From the NCBI GenBank assembly GCA_022843785.1, contig JALHMZ010000001.1:19516-83515 (forward strand): 64,000 bases of DNA, read 5' to 3'. Origin of the DNA: Nitrospira sp. GTDB taxonomy: Bacteria; Nitrospirota; Nitrospiria; Nitrospirales; Nitrospiraceae. Position 1 is the first letter of the stretch. Every line of letters starts with the position of its first letter. This document shows positions 7,892 to 17,041 of this stretch, piece by piece. Under the pieces are notes generated by a model. The model saw only the letters and a list, made by a program, of their open reading frames with translations. It made no database searches and was not told where the DNA came from. The position numbers and the translations under genes are program-made.

Positions 7892-8083
7892 TTAGGTCCT
7901 CCGAGGGCAGCTCATTTTAGAAGCATCGCTAAAGCCACTGCAAGCTTTCTCACTAGGAGGCAACTGTACGCGAAGTGTCAGGAGCAGTTTTGTGCACCAT
8001 TGATGACCCAAGACAAGACGGTCCCAAGCCAGCAGTCGGACAATCAATTCTTACAGAAGGGATGAAGATTCAACCGTAGCGCC

Positions 8084-9832
8084 TCAATGATTTGCGGTGA
8101 CGGTCTGTTTGGCGGTGTGACTCACAGGAATATGGTCGCGATAGACTTGTAGCAAGGTGAGGTCCTCGTCCTTTTGATCCTCCACCGGAACCATGGCCAG
8201 ATCCACCTCGCCCGACTGCTGCGGGTGCGCCTGGACTCGCCGAAGAATTTGAAAGAATCTCCGCACCAGATTCAGCCAACGGACGCTGAGCGACGCGATC
8301 TCCCATGCTCTGCGAGGGTAGAAAATCAGCGGGTTTTCAAGCGGCATGCCGGGCCTACGCATCGTCCGCACCTTGAGCCGGAACATGCCGGCCTCCAGGG
8401 GGTGAATCCCTTCCAGGGCAATGCTGCCCCCCAAGCACAACAAGAGGAACATCACTTTGTAGATGTCCTGGTCTTTCGCCGCAGCCCGATACAGCACGCG
8501 TTCGATATGCTCCTCCGTATAGTATTGTTTCCAGGCGTTACGGTAGGTGCGTTGCCACTCTTCTTTGGACATGAGGGGATGGCCCATGGTGACATGCTCT
8601 AAATCGTATTTATTCATGTCCGGCTCGATCCACGCGCCGCGTTCACAATGCTTCCGATGGTCTTCCGAGCCAGGCAACGGCGTGAGGCAGAAGAATTCGA
8701 GGCCGTCCAGAGGAAGCTCGTTCTTGATGATCTCGATGTCGCGCGCGATGGATTCCGGCGTGTCGCTGGGAAAGCCCAAAATGTACCCGGCCACCGTCGT
8801 ACAGCCATGGTCTTTCCACGCTTGAAGCATCTTCCGGTATTGCCAGATCTTGTTCTGCAGCTTCTTCGCCCCGGCGAGCGAGTCAGGATTGAGATTCTCG
8901 AGTCCGATGAAAATGTTATTGCAGCCGGCTCTGGCGCACTTTTCAATGAACCGTGGAATCTTATAGGCGCCGACGTCGACCTGGGCGGTAAACGAGATCT
9001 CCAGACCTTCCTCCTCCCGCATCTGAATGCATCGGTCGAGGATCGCCTCCCAGTTGCTGTTCCTTGCAAAATCGTCGTCCGTGATAAAGAATCGCCCGAC
9101 TCCCTGTTGCAGATTGGCCAGGATGATGTGCTCGATATCATCCGCCGAGCGGTAGCGAGACTTGCGTCCCTGCACATTGATAATCGTGCAGAAACTGCAT
9201 TGAAACGGACATCCTCGTCCCGCATCGAAGCTGGAGAGACGGCGAAATGTATTTTGCACGATCTGAACGGGTAAAAAAGGCGACGGTGAGGACTCGAGAC
9301 TCCGGCCCTCGTTCAGGAAATTGTACAGAGGCTTGAGCTTTCCCGCGTGAGCATCGCGCAAGACCTCGTCCAAATGGCCTTCCGCTTCTCCGGCAAACAG
9401 GCTGATGCCCTTCTCTCCGGCGGCTTGAAGATCTCGTGGCAGCGTAGGGAGCATGGCGACACAGCCGCTGACATGGAATCCGCCGATAGCGACCGGGATA
9501 TTTGACTTGAGAAAGTGGTCAGCCAAATCGACCGCGCGAGGGAACTGGTTGGTTTGCACACCGACGAAGCCCACCATGCCGGACGCATAGCCCTTCATCT
9601 TTCGAATAATGGATCGGATGGGGATGACTGTGTTCGTTTCGTCGTAGAGGTCAATATTTATGGCGACGTCCTCGCCCAACACCTTGCGCGCCTCACAATC
9701 GAGCGCGAGACCGTTCAACACGGCGAGTGTGTTCGAGGGAATGGCCGAACGGATCCACTGAATCACGTAGCCATCATCGTCGTAATGGGACGGCTTGATG
9801 AGAACGAGGAGAAAGCCCTTGGGTGATCCCAT
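8084..9832 (-). CDS. B12-binding domain radical SAM protein
   Basis: A 582-residue protein. Residues ~1-175 form a cobalamin-binding Rossmann domain (segments MVGFVGVQTNQFPRAVDLA and PVAIGGFHVSG). The radical SAM cluster motif CxxxCxxC is at C208, C212 and C215 within GRGCPFQCSFCT, followed by the barrel (GLENLNPDSLAG, GYILGFPSDT). The C-terminal ~150 residues carry the family's helical extension. Class B enzymes of this kind carry out methylations or ring-forming steps on lipids, pigments or natural products; the substrate here is unknown. It stands alone, with a 192-base gap to the lipoprotein gene, and lies a short distance from the pigment locus. Confidence 0.85.
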   Translation of the reverse strand: MGSPKGFLLVLIKPSHYDDDGYVIQWIRSAIPSNTLAVLNGLALDCEARKVLGEDVAINIDLYDETNTVIPIRSIIRKMKGYASGMVGFVGVQTNQFPRAVDLADHFLKSNIPVAIGGFHVSGCVAMLPTLPRDLQAAGEKGISLFAGEAEGHLDEVLRDAHAGKLKPLYNFLNEGRSLESSPSPFLPVQIVQNTFRRLSSFDAGRGCPFQCSFCTIINVQGRKSRYRSADDIEHIILANLQQGVGRFFITDDDFARNSNWEAILDRCIQMREEEGLEISFTAQVDVGAYKIPRFIEKCARAGCNNIFIGLENLNPDSLAGAKKLQNKIWQYRKMLQAWKDHGCTTVAGYILGFPSDTPESIARDIEIIKNELPLDGLEFFCLTPLPGSEDHRKHCERGAWIEPDMNKYDLEHVTMGHPLMSKEEWQRTYRNAWKQYYTEEHIERVLYRAAAKDQDIYKVMFLLLCLGGSIALEGIHPLEAGMFRLKVRTMRRPGMPLENPLIFYPRRAWEIASLSVRWLNLVRRFFQILRRVQAHPQQSGEVDLAMVPVEDQKDEDLTLLQVYRDHIPVSHTAKQTVTANH

Positions 9833-9952
9833 TGCGTGCTGTCCTTGCGCCGTCTAACTGGTTTTTCTTCAATCGCTACGCACGATGAAAGCTAGGACGA
9901 TTGCATAGGGATGTCAAGAGAATCAGGCTGCATGGTCACGCCACGATCATCG

Positions 9953-10173
9953 AGCCCGCATTAATCACGAGCGCTTCTGTGCAATCGCCGATACACCGCC
10001 ATAATCTCCGTCGCTCGTATCTCGCCCAAAGAACAGCGCCTATGGCGTATGGCTTATGGCACGGGACCGGAGCGTGATCAGCAACATTCCTTCATCCGAT
10101 TCGATCACGTGCTATACGCCATCAGCTATACGCTCTTTTCCCAACGAGATACGCTTCACGAGCCACGCGGGCT
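9953..10173. repeat. Family C dispersed repeat, complete copy with AGCCCGC ends (221 bp)
   Basis: Bounded by AGCCCGC at 9953 and GCGGGCT at 10167-10173; the ends extend as imperfect inverted repeats (...TCACGAGCG / CGCTTCACGAG...). The whole element reappears in opposite orientation at 40080-40292 with few differences. It fills most of the 429-base gap between the radical SAM gene and the halogenase-like gene and may carry or disturb the latter's promoter. The rest of the gap (9833-9952 and 10174-10261) shows no gene. Confidence 0.75.
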
Positions 10174-10261
10174 GGAGACCGCGGCCCGCGTGCTGGCCAT
10201 CACGCCATCTCTCAGGTATACTCCGACGCTGCATTGCCGCTGTTCACGCGCAATTATTGTT

Positions 10262-11614
10262 ATGCAGACTTCAACCCCCGACATAGCGAACCCTCTGACA
10301 ACATGCGACGTCCTCGTGGTCGGAGGCGGCCCGGCCGGCTCGGCCATTTCTGCGCTGCTGGCAGAAAAGGGGTGGAACGTGCATGTGCTGGAGAAAGACC
10401 GACACCCGCGCTTTCACATCGGCGAATCCCTGCTCCCTCATTCACTGCCGATATTGGAACGATTGAGCGTGCTTCCGGAAGTCGCAAAGATCGGCATCGC
10501 CAAGTATGGCGCGGAAATTGTCTCGCCCTATCACGGGCGATCCCGCACCCTGTACTTTTCCAAGGCGCTGGACGGCTCACAACCGTATTCCTATGAAGTC
10601 AAGCGAGCCGAATTCGATAAGATCCTGATCGACAACGCGGTCAGCAAGGGAGTCCGCGTCCATGAGGGCGTCCGGGCGAAACGCGTTGAGTTCCGGCACA
10701 ACTCCACCCATCTGGTTCAGGCTGAAGACCGGACAGGAAACGCAGTCGGCTACGAGGCCAAGTTCGTAGTCGATGCCAGCGGGCGCGACACCTTTCTTTC
10801 CGGACAATTCGGCGGCAAGTATCGCAATCCCAGCCACAATAGCGCGGCGGTGTTTGGACATTTCGAAGGCGTGCGACGGCTGCCTGGAAAGGATGAGGGC
10901 AACATCAGCATCGTCTGGTTCGATCACGGCTGGTGGTGGATCATTCCGTTCAAGGACGGCACGACCAGTGTAGGAGCGGTCTGCTGGCCCTCGTATATCA
11001 GCACCCGAAAGGTCCCGCTGGAGCAGTTTCTGTGGGATACGATCACGCTCTGCGCTCCCGTGGCGGAACGTATGACCAAGGCCACGCTCATCGGACAAGC
11101 CTACGCCGCCGCCAACTACTCCTATCGCCGATCGACTATGCGTGGAGACGGATACTTGATGGTGGGCGACGCATTCGCCTTCATCGACCCGGTATTCTCC
11201 AGCGGTGTGCATCTGGCCCTCAATAGCGCCACGCTGGGCGCCGAGGTCGTCGATGCCTATTTGCGAAAGTCCCCGGCATACCAACAGTCTGCCCAGGAGT
11301 TTGAACGGACGGTTCGCTTGGGCGTGAAAACCTATTCCTGGTTTATCTATCACTTCACCCAGCCGGCTTTCCGAAACCTGTTCATGTCCGAAGGATCCAA
11401 ATTCAAAATGGAGGAGGCCATTCTCTCCATTCTGGCCGGCGACGCCTTCGGAAAATCTCCGACAAGACTCCCGATTTTCCTGTTCAAAATCGCCTATTAT
11501 CTCGTCTATCTCTTCAACTTCAGGGAGAATTGGGCGGCATTCCAGCGCCGCACTCGCGGTGTACCGGAAACCGTGACGACGCTCAAGGATTATGCCATTC
11601 ACGATCGCCGATAA
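10262..11614 (+). CDS. FAD-dependent oxidoreductase, flavin-dependent halogenase-like
   Basis: A 450-residue FAD enzyme. The start at 10262 gives a standard dinucleotide-binding GGGPAG about residue 21; an upstream in-frame ATG would read into the dispersed repeat. HIGESLLP (about residues 54-61), DASGRDT and GDAFAFIDPVFSSGVHLA belong to the geranylgeranyl reductase/halogenase superfamily, and HGWWWIIPF (about residue 222) fits the GWxWxIP signature of flavin halogenases. Family members occur in aryl polyene and xanthomonadin loci, the latter making brominated pigments. It heads a plus-strand set that converges on the polyene operon. Halogenation is inferred; a monooxygenase role is possible. 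Confidence 0.8.
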   Translation: MQTSTPDIANPLTTCDVLVVGGGPAGSAISALLAEKGWNVHVLEKDRHPRFHIGESLLPHSLPILERLSVLPEVAKIGIAKYGAEIVSPYHGRSRTLYFSKALDGSQPYSYEVKRAEFDKILIDNAVSKGVRVHEGVRAKRVEFRHNSTHLVQAEDRTGNAVGYEAKFVVDASGRDTFLSGQFGGKYRNPSHNSAAVFGHFEGVRRLPGKDEGNISIVWFDHGWWWIIPFKDGTTSVGAVCWPSYISTRKVPLEQFLWDTITLCAPVAERMTKATLIGQAYAAANYSYRRSTMRGDGYLMVGDAFAFIDPVFSSGVHLALNSATLGAEVVDAYLRKSPAYQQSAQEFERTVRLGVKTYSWFIYHFTQPAFRNLFMSEGSKFKMEEAILSILAGDAFGKSPTRLPIFLFKIAYYLVYLFNFRENWAAFQRRTRGVPETVTTLKDYAIHDRR

Positions 11615-11635
11615 CGACACCGAGGCAGTGCGACT

Positions 11636-12682
11636 GTGAAATCGACGACTGTTCCACAATCCACCATGACGGCCCGGCGAGTTTCTGAAACAACCGCCAG
11701 ACCGGACGTCTCATATGTCGAGTGCACACAGCTCCCACTCGCGCTGGCTGAATCCAGCGCGCACCCCATGGCCGTCGTCACATTCGGGCAAACATTGTCC
11801 AGCACAATTCCCTGTCCGGTCATCGCGCTTGATCTCCCTCAGATCGACGGCCCCCCTATGGCCGAAGTCTGGACATGCGAGAAGCCCGTACAACTCCACT
11901 CAGACCCTGACTGTTCAATCGCCATGAACGGCACCTTTCTTATCGGTTCAATGAGTCTCGATGAGAACGCGGACCGGTCCATGGACGCCGCAGCCTACAA
12001 GGCCTACAAAACCATGCTGCATCGGCTCCAGAGTCTGGGATACCCCTATTTGTGGCGAATCTGGAATTACTTCTCCCGCATCAACGACGATCAGGACGGG
12101 CTTGAGCGGTATCAACGGTTCTGCCTGGGGCGCCATCATGCGTTGACTGAGATGCTGGCTGATTTTCCTTCTTCCCTGCCGGCTGCGACCGCCGTTGGAA
12201 CGAAATCCGGCCCGCTGCAAGTTATGTTTCTCGCCGGGACGCAACCTGCCACACATCTCGGCAATCCGCGCCAGCTGAACGCCTACGACTACCCTCAGGA
12301 CTATGGGCCTCGCAGCCCATCATTCGCCCGAGCCACGCTCACTCAGTCGGAGGAGGAATGCCGGCTCTATCTCTCCGGCACTGCGAGCGTCGTCGGACAC
12401 GCAAGCCGCCATGCCGGGCTGCCGCGCGCGCAAACAGAAGAAACGATTCGGAACATCCAGGCCGTCTTCGAGCAGGCACAGCATGCCGCAGGCTTCGACC
12501 TCATCGGCACACAGCGCCAGGCGCTCTACAAAGTCTATGTGCGCGACTCCGCCTCGCACGCTGAGATTCAGGACGCCATCATGAATTCGCCCCTTGCTCG
12601 CGAACATGTCCTGTTCCTCCATGGCGATCTCTGCCGAAAAGAATTGTTGGTTGAAATCGAGGGAGTGGTGATCTCTGGTTGA
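11636..12682 (+). CDS. Chorismatase, XanB2/FkbO-Hyg5-like (3-/4-hydroxybenzoate forming)
   Basis: A 348-residue protein with a GTG start, 22 bases after the halogenase-like gene. The segment LWRIWNYFSRIND...GLERYQRFCLGRHHAL (about residues 137-170) is the chorismatase core signature; LQVMFLAGT and the late YKVYVRD strand also fit. The family hydrolyses chorismate; XanB2 releases 3- and 4-hydroxybenzoate used as starter for xanthomonadin aryl polyenes. In this position it would feed the starter to the acyl-activating enzyme encoded at 22373-23737. Which isomer it makes cannot be told from the sequence. An internal ATG 10 codons in is an alternative start. Confidence 0.82.
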   Translation: MKSTTVPQSTMTARRVSETTARPDVSYVECTQLPLALAESSAHPMAVVTFGQTLSSTIPCPVIALDLPQIDGPPMAEVWTCEKPVQLHSDPDCSIAMNGTFLIGSMSLDENADRSMDAAAYKAYKTMLHRLQSLGYPYLWRIWNYFSRINDDQDGLERYQRFCLGRHHALTEMLADFPSSLPAATAVGTKSGPLQVMFLAGTQPATHLGNPRQLNAYDYPQDYGPRSPSFARATLTQSEEECRLYLSGTASVVGHASRHAGLPRAQTEETIRNIQAVFEQAQHAAGFDLIGTQRQALYKVYVRDSASHAEIQDAIMNSPLAREHVLFLHGDLCRKELLVEIEGVVISG

Positions 12683-12736
12683 TCATACTCAAACAGTCCC
12701 TCTCTGTTTAGAAACAATGCGAAGGAGCCGCCGGCA

Positions 12737-13693
12737 ATGATCCCCGCTAGAGTACAGGGCCCGAAACCACACCCGCTCAACGGAACGGGACAGAACCAAG
12801 CCTCTATGGCACGGTTCTATTTCACGGTCGACTGCGACTGGGTTCCCGGCTCGCAGGCAGGACTCGAGCGCCTGCTGCATCTGTGCGACCAGTACCGGAT
12901 CAAGGGAACGATCTTCTTCGCCGGACGATTCGCGGAAAACTATCCTGATTTGGTCCGTGAATGTCACCGCCGCGGACACCAGTTGGGAACGCATGGCTGG
13001 GCGCATGGAGGGTTGGAACACGATGAAGACTTTCGCATGGCCGGCTACGAGCAACAGCGGGAATGGATCAGCCGGGCGACCGATGCCGTCGAACAGGCCT
13101 CGGGGATACGGCCCGTTATTTTCAGAGCCCCGAATCTTCGTATCGGAGAAGCGACCTTGCGGGCCCTCGAGGATGAAGGCTATCGCTACGACTCATCGGT
13201 TCCGGCCAGACGATTCGACATGGGATTCGGGCGGGTGCACTATACGGAATATTTCTGGGCTCCACTGGAGCCCTACAACCCATCCTGGCAAGGGCTGCAT
13301 CGACCGGGCAAGAGCAGCATTCTTGAAATCCCACCCTCAGCCTGCCTCTTTCCCATCAACCTCGCCACGCTGCGCGTACTGGGTTTACCGGCCTTACAGC
13401 GCATGATCGACTGGATCGGTCGTCGTTCAGAGCATCTCGTGTTCTACTGCCACCCATCCGAATTCATTTTAGCCAAAGATCAGACCTTTCCTCGAACGAT
13501 GTCCAGGTGGAATCGATGGGGCATGAGTCCGGCGAACCTCCCTCTCGTGGAGTCGTTGATTGATTACGTATTGGGAAACGGATACGCTCTGGCGCAAATG
13601 ATGAACGTGACTGCTCGTCAGCTCGACTTGACACATCCACTCGGGATATCAGCTAACGGTTTCCTGACAACCAGTGCTTATAAGGAGGAATAA
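12737..13693 (+). CDS. Polysaccharide deacetylase family protein (NodB domain)
   Basis: A 318-residue protein. The NodB signature is complete: FTVDCDW with the metal/catalytic Asp pair (about residues 29-34), THGWAHGG with the HxxxH metal pair (about residues 94-101) and FRAPNLR. The later half (FYCHPSEF) matches members annotated as XrtA/PEP-CTERM-type or WalW-like deacetylases. A second in-frame ATG at 12806 gives MARFYFTVDCDW, which is closer to usual length. It lies 54 bases after the chorismatase gene. A role in modifying an envelope glycan, or the sugar moiety of the pigment lipid, is conceivable but unproven. Confidence 0.8.
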   Translation: MIPARVQGPKPHPLNGTGQNQASMARFYFTVDCDWVPGSQAGLERLLHLCDQYRIKGTIFFAGRFAENYPDLVRECHRRGHQLGTHGWAHGGLEHDEDFRMAGYEQQREWISRATDAVEQASGIRPVIFRAPNLRIGEATLRALEDEGYRYDSSVPARRFDMGFGRVHYTEYFWAPLEPYNPSWQGLHRPGKSSILEIPPSACLFPINLATLRVLGLPALQRMIDWIGRRSEHLVFYCHPSEFILAKDQTFPRTMSRWNRWGMSPANLPLVESLIDYVLGNGYALAQMMNVTARQLDLTHPLGISANGFLTTSAYKEE

Positions 13694-14109
13694 TGATTAA
13701 TCGAAAAGTAGGGTCCGTTCTGTTCGTAGGGCTTTCTCTAATCATTCTCGTAGGATGCAGAACCAGCGCACTCATGGAGATAAGAGACGCGGCGATTCCT
13801 GCAGCAGTCGGACAGAATCTGACCATGGATCAAGTTGCTAAAGGAATCGTTGCAGCAGGCTCAAAACATGGCTGGGCGATGAAAATTGAAAGCCCAGGAC
13901 ACATAGTAGGCACACTATTGATCAGGAGCCACATGGCAGTAGTTGACATACCCTATACCGCAAGCTCCTATAGCATCATTTATAAAGACAGCTCTAATCT
14001 CAGTTATGATGCGGGCAGCAAGAAAATCCATGCTAACTACAGCAGTTGGGTTCGCAATCTTCACGTATCAATTCAAAGAGAATTTGGGGGAGCTGGAAAG
14101 CCAAACTAG
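13693..14109 (+). CDS. Small lipoprotein of unknown function
   Basis: A 138-residue lipoprotein with hydrophobic N-terminus and lipobox LVGC (Cys about residue 22). The mature part MDQVAKGIVAAGSKHGWAMK...VDIPYTASSYSIIYKDSSNL is a compact alpha/beta domain that I recall as a widespread unnamed proteobacterial lipoprotein type. Its ATG shares one base with the TAA of the deacetylase gene and has GGAGG upstream, so the two are coupled. It ends 31 bases from the convergent glycosyltransferase gene. Confidence 0.75.
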   Translation: MINRKVGSVLFVGLSLIILVGCRTSALMEIRDAAIPAAVGQNLTMDQVAKGIVAAGSKHGWAMKIESPGHIVGTLLIRSHMAVVDIPYTASSYSIIYKDSSNLSYDAGSKKIHANYSSWVRNLHVSIQREFGGAGKPN

Positions 14110-14139
14110 ACGTCCTTTTGCTCAAGGATAATTACCAGG

Positions 14140-14955
14140 TTAGAAATGGCGCTGCTGGCTTTCCTTTGAAGGCATGGGTGGGAGAACAGCCGTGCCTGAA
14201 CCGCCTTCCGTTTTTCGTCGACCCGCGCATGCAATAAGGTACGCACGCAAGCCACATGGATACATCCCTCGACTGATAAGCTTCCACGCCACCATCCTCA
14301 CGATCCCGGCGATATCCGCCAGCGGACGGAAATGACTCGGACTTGGCCCCGATCGCGATGTGACAGTGACGACGACGTGTTTGAGTTCAAACCCTTGCCT
14401 TGCTGCTTCGATCAGGATCTCGCTCTCATAGACGAAACTCGCATGCCGGCCATGGGGAATCGTCACCGTTCGTAACAGCCTCATCGGATATAGCCTGAAT
14501 CCTGATTGGCTATCCTCAATCGGCATTCCTGCCGCCCAGCTGATCCAGAAATCGGCGATTCGGTTGGCGGCATAACGCCAGAACGAGACCTGTCGTTGAT
14601 CGCGCCGGCGCGCGCCGATGATGAAAGCATCTGGATATTGCGCAGCTTGCTCCAGAAACGAAGGAATCTCTTCCGGCGCATGCTGACCATCCGCATCCAG
14701 TGTCATAACGCCGGCTGCGCCATGGGCCAAGGCATGATCGAATCCGCGCATGAGGCTGCCGGCCTTGCCGCAGTTCTCATCGTTACGTAAAACCGTCACA
14801 TCCAAGCCGGCCAATACCTGCACCGTCCCATCAATGGACCCGTCGTCCACGACAATCACGTTTGGACAGTAGCGGCGTGCGCGCGCAGCCACCTCGCGGA
14901 CAGTCGCAGCCTCGTTATAGGACGGGATGACGACCCAATACGCCTCACTTTTCAC
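14140..14955 (-). CDS. Family 2 glycosyltransferase (dolichol-phosphate-mannose-synthase type)
   Basis: A 271-residue GT-A enzyme with GTG start. Motifs: WVVIPSYNEAATV, VVDDGSIDGT, then MTLDADGQH (DxD), and DSQSGFRLYP near residue 150, typical of DPMS-like and aryl-polyene-cluster GT2 proteins. The basic C-terminal region (SHFRPLADIAGIVRMV) may be membrane-associated. It is the most distal gene of the minus-strand pigment operon, separated from the ketoreductase by a 132-base repeat-filled gap. The likely role is glycosylation of the polyene lipid, by analogy with related loci. Confidence 0.82.
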   Translation of the reverse strand: MKSEAYWVVIPSYNEAATVREVAARARRYCPNVIVVDDGSIDGTVQVLAGLDVTVLRNDENCGKAGSLMRGFDHALAHGAAGVMTLDADGQHAPEEIPSFLEQAAQYPDAFIIGARRRDQRQVSFWRYAANRIADFWISWAAGMPIEDSQSGFRLYPMRLLRTVTIPHGRHASFVYESEILIEAARQGFELKHVVVTVTSRSGPSPSHFRPLADIAGIVRMVAWKLISRGMYPCGLRAYLIACAGRRKTEGGSGTAVLPPMPSKESQQRHF

Positions 14956-15087
14956 ATGTCACCTTTCACGTCCCCTCACCCCTTACGATCGGCTCGTCAT
15001 TCGGTTTGGACACGTCAATCGGTTCGGATGCGTCATTCACTCTGAGCTACTCGCCACTCACTACTCGCCACTTGCCATTCCCGTCCC
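14956..15087. repeat. Stutter repeat between ketoreductase and glycosyltransferase genes
   Basis: Iterated words of the CACTTTTCAC / CCTTTCACG / CCCCTCACCCC and CACTCACTACTCGCCACTTG types fill the gap. Similar word-repeat blocks occur in other gaps of this window. No gene is present. Confidence 0.5.
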
Positions 15088-15813
15088 CTACGCCATGCCT
15101 CCATTCACCCCGATGACCTGTCCCGTAATATATCCGGCCTGCTCTGACAGCAGAAACGAAACCAGCGCCGCCACGTCTTCCGGAGTGCCGGCACGTTTCA
15201 TCGGCACCATCGCTTCAATCTGCTCCGGCTTGAACGCGTTCCTGGTGGAGGGTGATTCGATCAAGCCGGGCGCCACCACATTAACCGTGATGCCACGTGA
15301 CGCCAATTCGATCGCCAGCGACTTGCTCGCCCCATGCAGGCCGGCCTTGGCCGCGGCATAGTTCGTCTGGCCACGGTTGCCGATCACGCCGGCTAACGAT
15401 GAGATGGAAACGATCCGCCCCCAGCGCGTGCCGATCATCGGCAGCAACAGCGGCTGCGTGACGTTGAAAAATCCGTTGAGCGAGAGATCGATCACCCTGC
15501 TCCACTGCTCGCCGGTCATCCCGGCCATCGGCGCATCCTCGTGCAGGCCAGCGTTGTTGACCACAATTTGAATCGGCCCGTCCTCCAACAGTGTGTCGAG
15601 CGTCCGGCGTGTCGCATCCGCGTCGGTGATGTCGAAGGACGCACTCGACGCAGTCCCGCCATGAGCCATGATCTTCTCGGCCGCCCGTTGAGCCGACTCG
15701 ACATGCCGGTACGCATGCAGGATCACGGCATGTCCGTCGGCGGCCAGCCGTTCGGCAATCGCGGAGCCGATGACACCGCTCCCTCCTGTGACCAGCGCGC
15801 GTCTCTGCGTCAT
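15088..15813 (-). CDS. 3-oxoacyl-ACP reductase of aryl polyene synthesis (ApeQ/FabG-like)
   Basis: A 241-residue SDR. TGGSGVIG (about residues 8-15) binds NADP, NNAG follows, the catalytic S-Y-K set is in SISSLAGV...NYAAAKAG, and the tail YITGQVIGVNGGMA is the FabG-type end. Its ATG overlaps the stop of the upstream dehydratase (ATGA). In type II aryl polyene systems a dedicated ketoreductase reduces each beta-keto unit before dehydration, and this gene sits exactly among the ketosynthase and dehydratase genes, so that role is well supported. Confidence 0.85.
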   Translation of the reverse strand: MTQRRALVTGGSGVIGSAIAERLAADGHAVILHAYRHVESAQRAAEKIMAHGGTASSASFDITDADATRRTLDTLLEDGPIQIVVNNAGLHEDAPMAGMTGEQWSRVIDLSLNGFFNVTQPLLLPMIGTRWGRIVSISSLAGVIGNRGQTNYAAAKAGLHGASKSLAIELASRGITVNVVAPGLIESPSTRNAFKPEQIEAMVPMKRAGTPEDVAALVSFLLSEQAGYITGQVIGVNGGMA

Positions 15814-16253
15814 ACCGGCGCCCGTTTCAAAAAAATCGAGGCCCGCCCGCTTATCACCTCGCGGCCTCCGGATGAAATAGCAAATCGGTACAGAAAACTG
15901 TCGTCTCCCATGAACAGACGCGTCGCCTCGATCGTCAGTTCATCCGGACAGTCATCGAGCCGGTCGATGCCGAACACCACATCACGCACACCTCCGACAT
16001 AGCCGATCGACCCGTTCGACGATCTCCCTCCATTGAGCAACCCCACATGGACTCCCATCGCTTGAGCGGCATATTCGATCCCCGCGACGGCATCCAGGCA
16101 CGCGCCCCGGCGAAGCGGATTTGCCGGATCCTGATGGGTCTTTGTATGGCAGCGAATCGACGACTCGTCCCACGATGCCGCCCGGTCGAGCAGCCGCATG
16201 GCCCCTGCATGGGGAAGAAAGGCGGCCAGGTCGTCTTTGGTCAAATGTGGCAT
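15810..16253 (-). CDS. Hotdog-fold 3-hydroxyacyl-ACP dehydratase (ApeP-like)
   Basis: A 147-residue protein beginning MPHLTKDDLAAFLPHAGAMRLLDR, the opening typical of ApeP-type FabZ-like dehydratases: the FLPH and MRLLDR segments precede the hotdog helix RRGACLDAVAGIEYAAQAMGVH. It overlaps the ketosynthase-like gene upstream by 13 bases and the reductase downstream by 4. It probably works with the second, smaller dehydratase at 22060-22383 as a dehydration pair, as reported for aryl polyene systems. Confidence 0.82.
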   Translation of the reverse strand: MPHLTKDDLAAFLPHAGAMRLLDRAASWDESSIRCHTKTHQDPANPLRRGACLDAVAGIEYAAQAMGVHVGLLNGGRSSNGSIGYVGGVRDVVFGIDRLDDCPDELTIEATRLFMGDDSFLYRFAISSGGREVISGRASIFLKRAPV

Positions 16254-17041
16254 GGCTCAAGATCTACAATCAGCTGCTGGCTGTCCGACAAACTGAGTCT
16301 GACGGTTCGCCCACCACCGGCAGCGGCGGCGCTCAACAGAAGCAGCGATCGGGCGGCAGGATTGTCTTGCCGAACCCGCTCCAATGCAGGATCTTCAAGA
16401 CCGACCGCTTCGCCCCCGTGCGCTTCTTCGAGACGCACCCGTATGACAGCGGGCCAGCCGTCCGATGAAGGGGCCAGCACAAGCGCTACGGCAAATCCTT
16501 CTGAAATGGGACGGGCTTGGCTAAGCGGCTTCGGCACAACCAGATCGTAGGCCACCAGCAACACCGGACGTTCCTCCACACACACCACTGTCGCCGCTTC
16601 CAGCAACCCGGCTGCAAAGGAATCGTCGTAGCAGGACAGCGCCGTCGAGGACTGTTGCCCGGCCGTCGCAATGCCCCAATAGCCGGCAGCTGTGTTATGC
16701 ACCGATTGATGAAACAGCGTCGGGGAAATCATCCGATCCGGCAAACAGAGGGCACGACAGAGTTTGTCGAACACACCCATTTCACCACCCGAGGAGGCAA
16801 ACACCGTCGGCACCTCGCGAGGGTCCAAGCCCGATCGGCCGATGGCTTCTTGGGCAACCTGAATGGCCCACCGGACGCAGTCACTACTCCGCCGCCGTTC
16901 ATTCGGAGGCAGCAGTTCCGCTTCCGGATCGGGCACGACTCCCGGTCGATAGGGGCGCATCCCCGCGAGCACTTCTCGACCGGCATCCCAACCGACAAGG
17001 CCAGAAGCCAAGAGCCCGATGCCGCCGATCGAGACCTTCAT
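16241..17041 (-). CDS. Beta-ketoacyl synthase-like chain-length factor (ApeC-like)
   Basis: A 266-residue half-length thiolase-fold protein. Compared with its neighbour, the active-site TACSSS segment reads TALSCYDDS here, so the nucleophilic Cys position appears to be Leu. HNTAAGYW (about residues 114-121) and the late GRTVRLSLSD region fit the ApeC/BcsK-type subunit that pairs with the catalytic ketosynthase and sets chain length. It is directly downstream of the ketosynthase with an ATGA overlap, as expected for a heterodimer partner. Loss of catalytic residues is read by eye from the motif alignment. Confidence 0.8.
   Translation of the reverse strand: MKVSIGGIGLLASGLVGWDAGREVLAGMRPYRPGVVPDPEAELLPPNERRRSSDCVRWAIQVAQEAIGRSGLDPREVPTVFASSGGEMGVFDKLCRALCLPDRMISPTLFHQSVHNTAAGYWGIATAGQQSSTALSCYDDSFAAGLLEAATVVCVEERPVLLVAYDLVVPKPLSQARPISEGFAVALVLAPSSDGWPAVIRVRLEEAHGGEAVGLEDPALERVRQDNPAARSLLLLSAAAAGGGRTVRLSLSDSQQLIVDLEPCHI

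Noticed and set aside
10049..10261. Upstream extension of the halogenase-like protein to an ATG at 10049
   Set aside because: The extension is translated from the dispersed repeat and is not part of the FAD-binding fold; the start at 10262 places the GGGPAG loop at the usual position.
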